In this document: piece by piece, positions 43,061 to 64,000 of the stretch
Position numbering within the stretch: position 1 is the stretch's first letter
Layout of the letters: each line of letters starts with the position of its first letter
Origin: Yamagishiella unicocca
Taxonomy: Eukaryota; Chlorophyta; Chlorophyceae; Chlamydomonadales; Volvocaceae
Direction of reading: 5' to 3'
Assembly (NCBI GenBank): GCA_003116995.1
Contig: BDSL01000012.1
Span: 496,001 to 560,000, forward strand
DNA length: 64,000 nucleotides
Made by a program: the position numbers and the translations under genes
Notes under the pieces: generated by a model
What the model was told of the DNA's origin: nothing
Databases searched by the model: none
Seen by the model: the letters and a program-made list of their open reading frames with translations, nothing else

Positions 43061-46000
43061 GTCCTTGCCTCCTCCGCCGTATCACCCAGCTCCGGCAGCT
43101 CCAGCGGCCGTCCCTACACGCGACTGGTTATAGGCCACGACTGGATCTTTGCAGCGCTGTTTGAGGCCCATGGTGATGACACCAGCGACAAACTTGGCAC
43201 CACTTCACGCGGTGTTTTCTGCGACGCAGCCGCGCAATTTTGCGCTGAGCACTGCTATAACGAGTTCCTACTTGCACGAGGGAATGATCGGCACCCAGGC
43301 GCCGCAAGCAGCAGCAACATGCGCAGCACGCTTACCGAGACGCTGCACAGGCTGGACCGGCGGTTTTTGTCAGATGCCGACTTGCTCCCTCAGGTGAGCT
43401 CCAATTGCCCATCCCGCTGCGACCCCACATAGCTTGTCAGCGTTCTGGCTGCCACACATGCCCGTGATGTTGGTAAATTGAACATTCACCGTAACAATAG
43501 CATCGATTTGAGGATTTGTTTCCCGAGCTACGCACACCCTCCTGCCTTCAGTATAAGGCGTCTGCACTAAAAAAGCGTGTCGGCGTCCACCATGTGTATT
43601 CTCAATGCCGCTTCAACCTGGTCCCAGATTTGGTGTGGCCAATGATTTGTGGGTAGGAGCTCCAGCCCACCCGCCTGGGGCCCCTTGCAGGAAGATGAGT
43701 TTGACAAATGCACTTTTTATGCCACGCCGATCGCCGCCCTATAACCGTGCGGACGTGCCCCCAGGACCGCCTCGCCTCGGGCTGCAGCGCCGTGCTGCTA
43801 CACCTGGATCTTGGGAAGGACCGGGTGGCCACCGCCGCATCGCTCGGGCCCTGCGCTGCGGTGGTAGGCCAGCGGCGCGGAGGTCTGGCAAGCGCCACCA
43901 GCGCGCCTTTGCTGCTTTGTGGGGGTGCGGCCACGAGGTGAGGGGGGGCGCACGCGTCGTGCAATGGATGCTGGGCGCGGGTTATATTGAAGACGGGTTG
44001 ATTCATTTGCGGACACTGTGGAGTGCATAGTTTGCATCCGGGACGCGAAAGGGATTCCTAACATGTTGTCGGAAATTTCCAACGGCAAAAGCGCTCCAAG
44101 GTATCGCTGCTTCCTCTGCCATGTGTGAATCAATCGCAAGCGCTATCATTTAATTATCATTTCTTGCCGTTACACGAAATCGCGGCGGATGCCCGGGCGC
44201 GGCATTAGGGCTTCCGTTGAGCCGAGCGTGTACCCTTCACTCGATGCAAAAGGGCAATGAACGATGTGGGAGTTAAGCGTAAAAGTGGATGGTCATTTGA
44301 GGGTAGCGGGCTTGAAAGTTACGTATTGGGATGGGGAAAGGTAGCGACGACAGTTTCTAAGGGCTCGGCGACACCGTATGGCCATAACTGGGCTGACCGC
44401 AGACTGCACCCGGCCTTTCCGCCACTCCGACACGCGCCCATCAGCCTCGTCACTGCAACCCTCCTCCAAACTCCTCCCCTCCGGCATACTTCCCAACATC
44501 CGGCGTTTTGGAACCTGCTGCCTGAACTCCGCGCAGCGGCTTCCTTGTTCCAAGTCACCCAATGTGCGCCCTTTCACTAATTCCCTCCCTCGCCGCCTTC
44601 TCCCGTCCGCGTCCCACAGCCACCAGGTGCTTCAGGATTTCCTGGCGGCCCTGGCGGCGGAGCAACGGCACCACGCGGCTCTTGCAACGAAGGGCGGGGC
44701 CGCACGCAAGAAGAAGCGCAACGCCAAGCCCACGCCTGCGTCTGCCGCGGCGGCTGCTCAGCAGGCTGCATTCACAGCGGCTGCGCAGCAGCCGCACTAC
44801 AGCCAGGATCCAGCAGCGCCGCAAGCTATCGGCTTCGGGTGCGCCAAGGGTCTGCCTTGGACCGTCGTCAGCGGAGACGGTGGAAGCCAGGGCGATGCGG
44901 CAGCCGAGCCGCGTGTGGGGCTGGAGGTGCAGGTGCGTGGAGCCCGACCCTGGGGTTGGTTGCTTTGCTTAACGGCGGGAAGGTGTCAGGCAGGCTGGGA
45001 GCGCTGTGGAGAGCTCGCCGTTGCCCACATGCACACGCCCTCCTGCGCGCCCTGTCGCTGGGCCGCGCCCTGTCGCTGGGTCGCGCGCTACGCGCCGTCC
45101 GGGCTGTCCATTTTCCAAGGAGGAAGCTTCGCTGCCTAGTGGTGACTTAGCACACGCCCTGGTGCTGCCCAATCATGCCGACCCTGCGGGGACCCGGGCT
45201 CCTCCCTCCGCAGACGGCCTTTCATGCGCTGTCCCCCGCCGACGATTGCGTGGTGCTGCTCAACGGAGGAGCGGCCGCGGCCATCACGCCTGCTGACGTG
45301 GCGCTGCTCATGCACCGCATGGGCAATGTGAGTGTGAAGACGGTGCACAGTGGCGGTATGGGCAAGGGCTGACGACCTGCATGGTGGGTTTGGGGCCCTT
45401 GCGCAGCTGCGGGTTGTGCGCCTCCTTATCTCGCATGTGAGGCGCAGAGTGCCCCTGGCCGGACGCGGGTCTAAGTGTGCTTGATTCTGAATGGACCTTG
45501 ATCCTCAACGGGCCCATGACTGACCTAGATCCCCACCTTGCCGCTTCATTGTGTTTCTCATGATTTTGCGTCTGCGTCATCATTGACGCCACACGCTGTG
45601 TTGGAACCTGCCGCTATGGACCCAGCTGGCCGCCATCCCCTTCGAGGCCAAGCCGCACCCTCTGGTGAGACGCCAGGCTGCAACCCGCTGCCGCCAGCAG
45701 CCGATTGGCACAGCGTAACCGCGTGCGGGTTATGGGCTGAGGAAAGTGTAGGCAAAAATCCCCACGAGCACGCTCGGACACAGCCCTGTCTACTGGCTGC
45801 CGAAGTCGTCACGCCACGTCAACAGGTCGCCGTCTCACTTCTCTAACACCTCCCCACACATGTTTTTCCTTTCGTACACGGCTTTTCTTCGCACACGTTC
45901 CCCATACACGCCTCTATCCTCGCATTGCTTTGCAGCCCCTGGATGCGGCCCCCGCTGCAGCCGTGCAGCTCGACAGCCTGGGGGCAGCTGGTCCGCGGCC

Positions 46001-49000
46001 GTCAGCTTCGCCAGCTGCTGCTGCAGCTGTGGTGCCCTTCAACGCTGCGCGGCTGCTGGTGCAGCACGCAGCCGCCAACACGGCGCCGAGGCAGCCGCAA
46101 TCGTCAGCCGCAGGTGCGGAGTTGAGAAAGGCGCGGGCGGGGCCGGGCGAGTTGCCGGCATGCTCACAGTGCAGTCGTTCTGTCGCTAGACTCGTTGCTC
46201 GCCAAGCTATCACCACGGCCGGCGGCCGCGCAGCTGTTGAGGCACGTTAACCCTCCGAGCATCCGGGCAGCACTAGCCCTGCCAGCGGCGGCACCGTTCC
46301 ACCAAACATGGCCGCCTTATCGCAACACCACTGGAACCCGCAGGTGCTGCACCTGCCTGCGTGATGGCGTTGGCGCTCGAGTGGCCGCGCACAATCGACG
46401 ACACGGTCGCCGTCGCGGCAGCCAGCGGCGCCTCGGTTTCCGCCATTCGTGCCGCGGCTGAGGTGGCTGCACGCGACCGGCGGCGTGCGCAGTACCGGTG
46501 GCAGCTGGTGCGCATGTATTACAAGTTTCCGCACAAGCGCCACGTGGCACTCATCGAAAGGTGTGGTCGCGCACTGGACGCCGCAACGTGGGAGGATAAT
46601 CCACAAAGTGGTAGATTGGGCGTTACTATATCCTTATCTTACGGGTTCGCTGTTTCAATCGGTAGGCCCGGCAATGGGGGTGTGGTTTGTATTGTGTATG
46701 GAACCTATTTGCCGACCTTGCCAGCCACGTCGCGCGCGTGCTGTCACATGTCACAAGTGGCCCCTCCTGCACGGCGCGGCACAGGTGGCACGAGCTGTTC
46801 GACCGCCTCGTGGGCGAGGCGGGTCGTGAGGCGCGGTTCAAGGAGGTGACGGCCTGGAAGCGCCTGGGGGCCGCGCTGCAGGTGGGGGCGGGGGCGGGGA
46901 GCGCGAGTGTCTCCTGTGAGGACCTGCTGAGGGGTGGTTGCGAGCGTTGGCGGGCGCTGGTGCGGCATTCGGGCACTGCGGTGAGTGCGGAACGATAGCT
47001 CTGCTGCGCTGCGCTGTGCGTGCGGTCCCCGGACTGCTACCCATATCTGTAGCACCAGCCGCACGGTGCCAACGCAACGCACAGTGGCGCCCGGAGGGCC
47101 GCCAGTCCGCTCATACCCTAGACGCTTATCCACAAGCATCGCGCCGTAGGCCCCATCGCCCTCACCTCCCCTGCGGCCTTATTCTGCCAGTCCTCCGCCC
47201 TCTTGCCTGTGGCCGCCAGGTGAGCACCGCGGGCAACGTCAAGAGCCTGTCGTCGATGACCGCCCGCGACCACTACCGCTCGCCCACGTCGGCAGCGGGT
47301 GGCGCCCAGCACGGCTCGCCCGTGGCAGCCACAAACAGCCTCCGCCAGCGCTCACCCATGTCGACGGGCGGCATCCAGCAATCACCGCCAATCGGCGGCG
47401 CGAGCAGCCTGCGTCAGCGCTCGCCCCTATCGGCGGCGGGCGGCGCCCATTACACCCAATACACCTCGCCAAGGGCGGGCGCCAGTAGCGCGCGCCAGCG
47501 CACCCAGTTGGGTGGTGGCAGCCAGCAGGGCTTGGGCAGCGGCGCAGCTGCAGCCACTCGGTCCGCCACGGGGGTAACTTCGGCGGCTGGTGGCGCCGTG
47601 GCGGGGGCGCTAGACGCCGATGGGGTCAAGCTCCGAGCTACCTCTGGTCACAAGCTCAAGGGAGGGTCGCGCGAGCAGGGCGCAGTCCAGCGCAGCACCG
47701 AGGTGACTCCGAGGTCCAACACCCCGAGGTCCAACACCCCGAGGTCTGGTGAACTGGCCGCATCTGGGGAGCTGACCTCGCCGCAGCTGTCGACCGCCGT
47801 GCATGCCGCGGCCCCAGCGTCAGATGACGCGGCGCCGTGCCCCACGGACCGGTCGGACAACAGCGGTGCCGCCAGTGACACCGCTACCAACATGAGCTGC
47901 TCAGCTTCGACCACCGCCGCAGCCGTCGCGCCTGGCTTCCGCTCCGGCATCCGCACGAGCCACTCCAACGGTGGCGAAGGTGCCAGTGCCGATGCGGACG
48001 GCGGCGCAGCCGCCGCCACGCCCACCAGCGTCAGTGCTGGCGGCGCTCCGCCCCGCAGCTCTGTCCGTTCGTCCATCCCCACGCTGCAGCTGCAGCCGGG
48101 TCCTGCCGGCACCGCCCTCCACACCACGCCGCGGTTGTCCGCTCCAGGTGGCATGCTGTCCGGCCTTCCCGCGCCGCTGGCCGCTACCCCGCCCACTCGC
48201 AGCAGCAACACGTGCGGTGGTGCCATCAGCACCGCGCATGTACCTATCACCACCATGGCAGCAGCGGCGGCAGCGGCGGCGACGACGGCCAGCGCCGCGA
48301 GAAGCGCCTCCAGCCGGCTGCCCCGACCTATCACCGGCCCCAGCACGTCCACCGGAGGTGCTCCCGCCACCTCCCCCTCCGCCAATAGCACCTCGCGCTC
48401 GCCCTTCGCCGGCAGCGACGGCAGTGGTGGTGGCGCTGGCGCTCCCAAGCCGACCATTGCGCGGCCGCCCCGCCTGGAGACCAACATCGGTGCCGGCCCC
48501 GCGGGGGGTCCTGCGACGGACGCCGGCGCCTCCGCTGGCGGGGACCAGGACCTTCTGTCCCCGGACGCTGATCAGCTGGCGGCCTGGGCCATGGAGGCCG
48601 TCGACGCCATCGGCACATCGCCGGAGCAGTTGTTGCAATCGCTGCGGCAGGAGCGACCGGCTACCAGTCGCAGCAGCAACGTCGTCAACGCATCCAACAG
48701 GGGAGGGAAGAGCGGCAGCGGGCGCATGTCGGTGGAGCGCACGGGCAGCGTGGGTAACGTAAGGCCCGCGTTGGGATCGCGCATCCCGCTCAGCCCCAGG
48801 TGAGGCTCCGAGCCGGCCGCTGCATCGGGACAGGGGAGAGGGGGCTGTGGGAGCGTGCTTATTGGCTTGTGAGGGGAGAGGGTTGTTGCCAGGCTGGCGG
48901 CGCTGCCACCCCCGCCATCCCTTTGCGCGGCTAGTACGGCGTCCTCATTCTCGTGTGCTTCCGGGTTTCCGCGCAGGGACGAAAACAACCCGCCGTCGCG

Positions 49001-49127
49001 CACCACCCCCCGCGGCTCTGTAAACAAGTCCAAGGGCACACCGGGCGGCGGAGGCGGCTCTAGTGCCGAGAGCCACGGGGATCACTTGCCAGTGACGCGT
49101 GCTTCCTCGTCGCGCGCGCGGCGCTGA
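43061..49127 (+). CDS. PP2C-fold protein lacking catalytic residues, with long Ser/Pro-rich tail (first exon unresolved)
   Basis: Exons: 43061-43393, 43765-43937, 44620-44932, 45214-45327, 45626-45664, 45936-46113, 46190-46343, about 46426-46560, 46785-46881, 47220-48799, 48977-49127. All junctions are in phase; 46343/46426 is weak. The first 350 residues follow the PP2C strand order: WIFAALFEAHGDDTSD stands where VFDGHGG belongs, SGCSAVLLHLDLG where the SGTTAV strand belongs, SLGPCAAVV in place of GDSRAVL, CVVLLNGGAAAA in place of ASDGLWD, and ARLLVQHAA in the last helix. The Asp residues that bind metal are replaced, so a pseudophosphatase is likely. A basic KKKRNAK insert may be a nuclear signal. 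The exon at 47220 starts a tail of about 575 residues, disordered, with LRQRSP and NTPRS repeats (proline-directed phosphorylation sites). The 5' exon carrying the start codon was not found. Confidence 0.68.
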
Positions 49128-51463
49128 GGCAATCGTGCTGTTTCAAATGGCGATGTACGCCTGCCTGGCCGTGGGACAGGGCAGGATGTTTCCCTTTCCC
49201 ACATCACAAGGCGCTGAAGCCTCATAGGTATGAACTGGGTGTTCGCGGCGTACAGAGCACCGGCGGCCTTCGGGATCTGTTCCGTGTGTAGCACTGTTTG
49301 AAATGGTATTCGTGACGTTAGGGGTGCCGTGATGCCATGTGGCTATTGTGATGTGCGCCATGACTGTACACTCTTATCCAGAAGGATACAAACGATGCAA
49401 GGATGTGCTTCAGCTTACGGTCTGCTTGGATGTGGAACATGCGGGATGCGGAAAATGTTTAATTAGTTTGGTCGGTGGCAGAAAGCAACAGCCGCATACA
49501 CGGTGAGCCTCACGGCTCAGGTAGCGCAGCAGCCTGTGCATGCTTCCAGGTCGCGAGAATGGTTCTGGTGTGGGTACGTCGTAGGTTTTGCATAAAATGC
49601 TAGGCATTTGTTTCATAGAGTGGATGGTTCAGAGGGGTGTCAGGATGGCTCATGGCTGGTGGAGAAGGCATATAGAGACGACGTCCCAAGTAACATGACC
49701 GCAGTAATGGCTCAGAGGAGACAGCAGCAATGGTTCATCACGAGCATTGCGTTAAAAGCAGGCCAACGACCGGGCACCCAACAGCGCTGCAGCCAAGCGC
49801 CTGCACCAGCGGCCAACTCGCAAGCAAGCGCTCCAACAGCCAACAGTACGCTCCAACAGCCAACGGCAATGCCCCAGAGTAAGCTGGGTACATCCATTTT
49901 CCATGCCTTCCTTCTTACTACATGGCGGAGCATGTCTATTCACGTGACATATGTCGACGCAAGCCCCGCACTACTAGCGACGCGTAACAGCAGGCAAAAC
50001 CTGTTGGGCCGTTGACAGCAGTGTCGCATCGGTGCGGCTTGATACGGTACCCCACCATTGGAACCGTTGCAGTACTCGGCATCACCAGTCGGTGAGCGAC
50101 GAGGGCTCAACGCGGCCATGACCGCGGGAGCCGTAGTCCCTCCCCCCTTGCGCCAATCATACGTTTCACTTCAACATGCAACTCCTCTTCTCCCTCACCT
50201 CCGTTGCCCATCTCACGGGCGAAACGAGTACGATGCAAAGTACCTCCTAATCACAGGGCTCACACATACACATACACAGCAGAACGGGAAGATGATGGAA
50301 AACGCCCCTCTCGACTGCAGGAGCTTGTCTCCTTTGAGGAGCTGTGTCTCATAATAATGTAGCGATGATGAAGCTGATTGGCGCACCAGCCCCCCAGCAA
50401 CCATTCAACTACCTTAACGGTCCCTAGGCAACTGCCACCAAGCACGTGCCGCGATGCGCTCCGCAGCGCTCACATTGGGAGCGAATACGGTCGCTCCGGA
50501 ACCGCAGGGCTCCGTTCCAGCGGGCCGATTACAGCACATACGGCCGAGCATGCGATGAATGTTGCGCAATATTACTAAGCCGCAGTAAGCAGCGCGCGCC
50601 TGCTCCGGTTTAAACCCACGATGCCGTGAGGCATGCTACTCGAGACGACATTCGTTAACATCTTCAAATGGTCCACCGCCGGCTTAGCCACCTCCCTCCA
50701 TCTGCTCGTCTCACACCACGCCACATCAGGTCTGGGTCTGAGTGCAACTCCTTGAGCCAGCGGCAGCGGCAGCTGCCAGCACGTGCGACACCGACGAAAG
50801 AGAAACGAGGAATAGCGGCAGCAGGAAGAAGCCTAACGGGTTGAGCAGCGTCGCCCCGCGTTCAAACCGCGAGGAGTCAGACACCTGGCCTAGAGCCCGG
50901 CAATCCCGCCGCCCCGCCTCGCGCCCTGCTCGCGCCTAGACAACTGCGAGGAAGGCGCCTTCTCTCGCCTGGCCTGCGCGTACGACAGGAGACGCCCGCC
51001 GGCCACCCAACGTCAGCCTCCCACAGCGGATTGAGTGCCGCATCGCGCTCAAGGCAAGCAAGAAGCCGCCGTAGTCGCGCTGCAGCATCACCACCCGGCA
51101 GCAGGATCGGCAGCGGTGCCTTTCCACCAATCCTGTCAACTGCATTAAACGCAGCTGGTTAAGGAGACGCCAAACCTACCACCAACTCCCCCTCCCAGAG
51201 GCGCACCCACAAGCTGCTCGTCCACGCTCCAACCCCTCGCGATTCGCACACGGCACAATCAGCAGCACACAAACATTGGCCGCCGGCAGCAGCTGCCGCC
51301 TCCGTCATTAATCTCCAGCAGCTCTTGATAATCTCCAACGTCCACTTTCCCCCGTCCCCGTTCGCCTCCGCACCACCCTCCGCAACTGCAACCGCCTCCG
51401 CAACTACAACCGCAACCGCAGCCGCGCTGGCCGGGCCTCAAGCAATTTTCTCCTCTCAGCCGC
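49128..51463. other. 2.3-kb convergent spacer
   Basis: 3' regions of the PP2C-like gene and the split-activation-loop kinase. No supportable exon, RNA gene or long repeat; a CA-rich tract lies near 50261-50278 and GCGCTCCAACAGCCAACAGTA-like direct repeats near 49825-49865. Confidence 0.5.
50529..50533 (-). terminator. Candidate poly(A) signal of the split-loop kinase gene
   Basis: TGTAA on the gene strand, the first I find below the stop codon at 51464, implying a 3'UTR of about 930 bases. Confidence 0.3.
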
Positions 51464-60373
<8,910 letters not shown>

Positions 60374-61027
60374 AGTGCCTGATACAGAGGAGGGTCTCGA
60401 GGCCGCCGACCCAAGACCGTTGGCACTTTGCTAGGTCACTCCCAAGCACCTCCCAATTGAAACCAGGGATGCTAAACTGAACGTTAATTGATCGCGATGT
60501 GCTTCCTCGGCACAGGCTGCGTTACGTCTAGGGCTATTATGAGTGACTTCGCTCGGCTTCGTTAAGCACGAGCTGGGCCAAAGAGAAGAAAAAAACAACG
60601 ACCATTATTCTCGGTACTGGGTGATTTCTTGTTGGATTAAGGCGCATGTACTGTAAAAATGTTTTGTTACAGTGCACATAGATAACGATATGCCTTGCGT
60701 CGTATGCATAAACAGCTTGTTGCAGCTGTTGCACAAACACTATAGCACATTTCCATAGAGCCTCGCCATAGGCGTGATCATCACGCAATTGCGGTGCCCG
60801 TAAGATTCCCTGTGACAGTTTTGAATCCGACGACACGCATACATCTCGACAGATATGTGCAAGCCCAACTCCCGAGCTCCTTGCATTATCGACGACAACA
60901 TTAAATGATAAAATAATCCGTCCATATCCCAAAACGGGGAAACCAACATGGAATCATGTACCGGTACCGGCGGTACGTCCTTAACGCCTCCAAAGCGCGC
61001 AGCCCTTCCGCAATTCCACTATTTTGG
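60374..61027. other. Short spacer: WD40 3'UTR and kinase promoter
   Basis: 654 bases, AT-richer, between the WD40 stop codon and the kinase start codon, both genes reading leftward. It should hold the WD40 3'UTR and the promoter of the kinase. No repeat seen. Confidence 0.5.
60667..60671 (-). terminator. Candidate poly(A) signal of the WD40 gene
   Basis: TGTAA on the gene strand, about 360 bases after the WD40 stop codon and 290 bases before the kinase start codon. Confidence 0.4.
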
Positions 61028-64000
61028 TTAACGCCGCACGTCAACCCAAAGTTCCGGCAGCACTCCCCGCGGCGAGAAGGACCACATGCGCATGGAGGCA
61101 TCCTGACAGCCCGCCGCAAAACCCCATTCGTCGGCTGCAAGCGCATGCACCTGGTTCGCCACCCTGGTCTGCGCCGCTGTCACCTGATCCCCACCCACCA
61201 CGCCACCACGCCGGCAGCCTCCACTTGCGCCGCTCCCGTTGTGATCTGAGGCAGAGGTGCCGCCAGTCGCTGCTGCTGTCACCACCGTTTGGCCGTTGCC
61301 GCCAGCAACGTCCCATACGGCAACCACCTGACGACGAAGCGATTGGGGCAGGGAGGCAGCGATTACGTTGAGACAGCCCTTGGCTCTCCCAGACTTCATG
61401 GACGAGATTTGGGCTATGAAGGAAGATGCGTTGCTCAGCCATGAGTCACGGCCCCCGCACACCCCCAGCCAACCGCCCTGCGGTTGCCTTAACCCCATCC
61501 CAGACTCCAGACCCCCAGCGCTGTCGTCTCCAGACCCCCAGCGCTGTCGTTTATCACTCACACCATAATATCACTCACACCACAACCCACAACACTTGAT
61601 TTTACCAGTCTCCTCCAGCCGTGTATACCCATAAAACCCCGACCCACATCGCTGGCAGCTGCCCGCCCCGACCAAACCCAAAACGCTCCCGAACCCTCCC
61701 CCCTCCCCTCCCCACCTGCACCTCCCCTCCCCCACCACGGGTCTTCCTCGAAACCCCTCCCCACCTGCATCTTGTCCACCCGGGACAGGCAAACCAGACC
61801 GTCCTTACTGCAGCTCAGCACCAGCCCCGGGCCCACCAGCGCCACGTCCCTCACCCACTCCGAGTGGCGCATGACGGCGCGAAGGCGCGGAGGCGGGCCC
61901 CCCACAGGCATCACGGCCCCCCCCTCTGCTGCTGACATAGCTGCTGTGTCGGCCTCCCTTGCCGCGGAGGATGCAGTTCCGAGGGAGGGCAGCGGACTGC
62001 ACAGCCAGGGGGAAAGCGGCTGTCCAGGGGGCGGGCGTCGCTTGCCAGGTGGCAGCCAAGCAGCCTTCCCATGCGCCAGTGCCTCGAGTGAAGAAACAGC
62101 AGCGGCGCCATCGCCGCCATCGCTGCCACTACGGCCGCCTGGGCGGCCGTCATCACCTCCCGCGTCGTCGCTGCTGCTACTGCCGCTGCTGCTGCCGCTG
62201 CTGCTGCCGCCGCCGCGACGCCACGGCCGTGCTCGATGCGGCAGCCAGCGGGGCCAGCGGGCTGCCGCTGCGACCCGGCAGCAGGCGCTCCCACTTAGCA
62301 AGCCGCTGCCGCCGTCACCTCCGGCAAATGCGGCTGAAGCAAAATCCGTCGCAGCGCCTGCTGCTGCGGTGCTGGCTGCTGCTGCGGTGCTGGCTGCTGC
62401 TGCGGTGCTGGCTGCTGCTGCGGTGCTGGCTGCTGCGCCTAGGCCTGCTGTCGGGCGCCTGCCCGAGGCCCCAGCGCCGCCCGCAGACGCGGAGGTCCCT
62501 GCTGCCGTCCGGGGCAGTGCGCCCCGGAAGTGCGGCCTGCCGCCGTCGGTGCTCCATAAGTACACCCCGCCCTGGGGCACCGGTGTCAGCGGCCGTATAG
62601 AGGTTTAGGGTTTAGAAATTCCCTTACATTCGAAACCGTTATGGGCCGGTATTCGGCGACTACGGGGTCACTCGTTCCTCCGGGATAGTTCAACACACCA
62701 TGCTGGCACTTGCGCGGGCGTGTGACCAGGCCTCCCCGCTCGATGAGGTGTGACACCACCGCGCGACGTGGCCCTTGTGCCCGGTGGTCCCGCTGCCCCG
62801 TCAGCAGCCGCATCTGCTCGCTGTGAGCCCCATTCCCAGGGAAGCTGCTGCTCCGCCTCGTCAAACACACGACGTGAACTCTCCCCCGCCAGTCCATTAC
62901 CGTTACGTCCAAGGCGAAACACACGCCCCCGGCCCACCCCAGTTCGCCCGCACCTCCAGGTCGCCCGCAACCAGTGTGGGGCCGTTCATCGCCACGCACG
63001 TGCAGGCGCTGCCGTGCTCGTCCAGTTTGTGTCGTACATCTCCCGCCCGGATGTCCCAGACGTATATGCAGCCGTTGGCACAGGCGGCGGCCAGCGTATC
63101 ACCGTACACCGCCGTGCCGTACACCGCCCCCTGCTGCAGCTCCTGCACCGCCAGGATGCGCTGCGCGGGGCCCGGCTGCCGTACGTCGTACAGACACAGC
63201 TGGCCGATGGACGTGCCGCAGACCACGGCGATGGCGCCCGCCGACGACGACTGTCCGCCAGGCGATGCGGTGACAGGAGACCCCAGGCCGCCGTATCTAG
63301 CCGCAGAAAGGCCACAGCCGCTACCGCTGATGCCCAAACCCTGGCTGGGCCGCCGTCCTAGGAGAGCCGCGCTGCCATCGCACCTGGCCGCCTGAGTATG
63401 CTGGTGCTCTTGCAGCTGTCTCCAGACCGCCACAGTGTTGACCCATTGACGGCCCCCTGGAAGACATGACGGCCGGGGTGTTTCGAGGAAGGCCCGTGGA
63501 TGCGAGAAAAAAACCGTTTAGGAAAGACGTTTAGAGATGCATGCTGGAGAACGGCCGGGGTGGTGGCGGCCCAGAGCGGGTGAGAAAAAGGGGGTCCGAG
63601 CGGAGGGCAGGCAGATAAGGGTCATGCGACCCGGCAGGAGCTTTCTCAATCTACACGCACTATGCAGGCAGCGCTGACAGCACGGCTGCGAAACCTGGTT
63701 CCTGTGAACGAAACCTGATCCCCGCCATGTCTCGCAACTGCAGATGCTACCCTTCCTTACACATCGCATCCCTCACCCTCCAGGGTGTACGCGCGAACGC
63801 AAGTGCCCGTCGCAAGGTCCCAGCAGCGCAGCGTGCCGTCCCTGGAGCCCGAGTACGCCCTGCCGGGCAAGGATGTCAAGCCGCCGCCGCCGCCGCCGTC
63901 CTGCGCCAGCCGTACGGACGACACCGGGCCCGTGTGGCCACGGAGGTAGTGCACCCAGGCGCCGGGCCGGCTGCGGTCCCAGTACTGCAGCGCACCAGAG
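61028..64000 (-). CDS. WD40-repeat protein, 3' part (5' end outside window)
   Basis: Minus-strand exons inside the window: 63777-64000 (continues beyond), 62954-63456, 61765-62571 and 61028-61477, joined in phase and ending VDVRR-stop. WD repeats seen: LQYWDRS; HYLRGHTGPVSSVRLAQ through AYSGSRDGTLRCWDLATG; WVNTVAVWRQ; QLCLYDVRQ; VYGDTLAAACANGCIYVWDIRAG; GPTLVAGDLEGGVYLWSTDGG; SEWVRDVALVGPGLVLSCSKDGLVCLSRVDK; VVAVWDVAGG; and HALAADEWGFAAGCQDASMRMWSF. This is a beta-propeller, a protein-interaction scaffold; an F-box or other N-terminal domain cannot be seen here. The 61765-62571 exon carries a low-complexity insert of about 190 residues (AASTAA repeats, Ser runs) inside one repeat. The acceptor at 61478 is the least certain. 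Introns carry two motif-A copies. Confidence 0.85.
61732..61750 (-). repeat. Copy of dispersed intronic motif A
   Basis: CGAGGAAGACCCGTGGTGG on the minus strand, 14 bases from the exon 61765-62571 of the WD40 gene, in its last intron. Confidence 0.5.
62363..62440 (+). repeat. 18-bp coding repeat GCTGCTGCTGCGGTGCTG
   Basis: Four copies within the WD40 exon 61765-62571; read on the gene strand they give AASTAA units, part of the low-complexity insertion. Confidence 0.85.
63484..63533 (+). repeat. Copy of dispersed intronic motif A (extended form)
   Basis: CGAGGAAGGCCCGTGGATGC, then GAGAAAAAAACCGTTTAGGA and AAGACGTTT, in the WD40 intron 63457-63776. It matches 6291-6339 over about 48 bases with small gaps. 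Confidence 0.55.

Noticed and set aside
43691..43743. Possible extra exon EDEFDKCTFYATPIAAL in the PP2C-like gene
   Set aside because: It has a good acceptor but runs into a stop without a donor, and joining 43393 directly to 43765 keeps phase and the PP2C strand order.

Overview
The window is nuclear DNA of an intron-rich, GC-rich green alga, most likely a volvocine alga of the Chlamydomonas/Gonium/Volvox group. This rests on short exons with GT-AG introns, Ala/Gly/Ser/Pro homopolymer insertions inside otherwise conserved proteins, TGTAA-type candidate poly(A) signals, CCCTAAA telomere-like motifs, and a receptor-like TKL kinase whose ectodomain resembles a family I associate with these algae. 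There are no bacterial operons, rRNAs, CRISPR arrays or recognisable transposase genes. All gene models below were built by hand, matching protein-family motifs with splice-site phase. Most exon chains close exactly in phase, which is the main support for them.

Layout: (1) 1-2105 (+), 3' part of a canonical PP2C phosphatase. (2) 5153-9028 (-), complete nine-exon thioredoxin-glutaredoxin-glutaredoxin protein (PICOT/Grx3/GRXS17 type, two CGFS sites). (3) 9029-11918, AT-richer spacer with two weak exon candidates. (4) 11919-17813 (+), five-exon gene for a 1721-residue predicted membrane protein of unknown function with a very long low-complexity tail. (5) 17814-24437, spacer with a minisatellite. 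(6) 24438-31677 (+), receptor-like TKL kinase (signal sequence, Cys-containing ectodomain, one TM helix, kinase domain). (7) 35844-40844 (-), eleven-exon GT61/EOGT-like secretory glycosyltransferase. (8) 43061-49127 (+), PP2C-fold protein that has lost its metal-binding residues, with a roughly 575-residue Ser-Pro-rich tail. (9) 51464-60373 (-), fourteen-exon TKL-like kinase whose activation segment is split by about 600 extra residues. (10) 61028-64000 (-), 3' part of a WD40-repeat protein.

Five of the eight genes concern phosphorylation signalling or scaffolding (two kinases, a phosphatase, a pseudophosphatase, a WD40 protein). The other recognised functions are redox/Fe-S (glutaredoxin) and secretory glycosylation (GT61). 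Nothing in the sequence ties them into one pathway, and gene order is not operon-like.

Introns carry much of the unusual structure. They hold long minisatellites (25 bp x about 57, 12 bp x about 24, 14 bp, 12 bp, 17 bp), several directly next to a 5' splice site, and two short dispersed motifs that recur only in introns of different genes. Long open frames across these arrays and on the antisense of GC-rich exons are artefacts and are not annotated.
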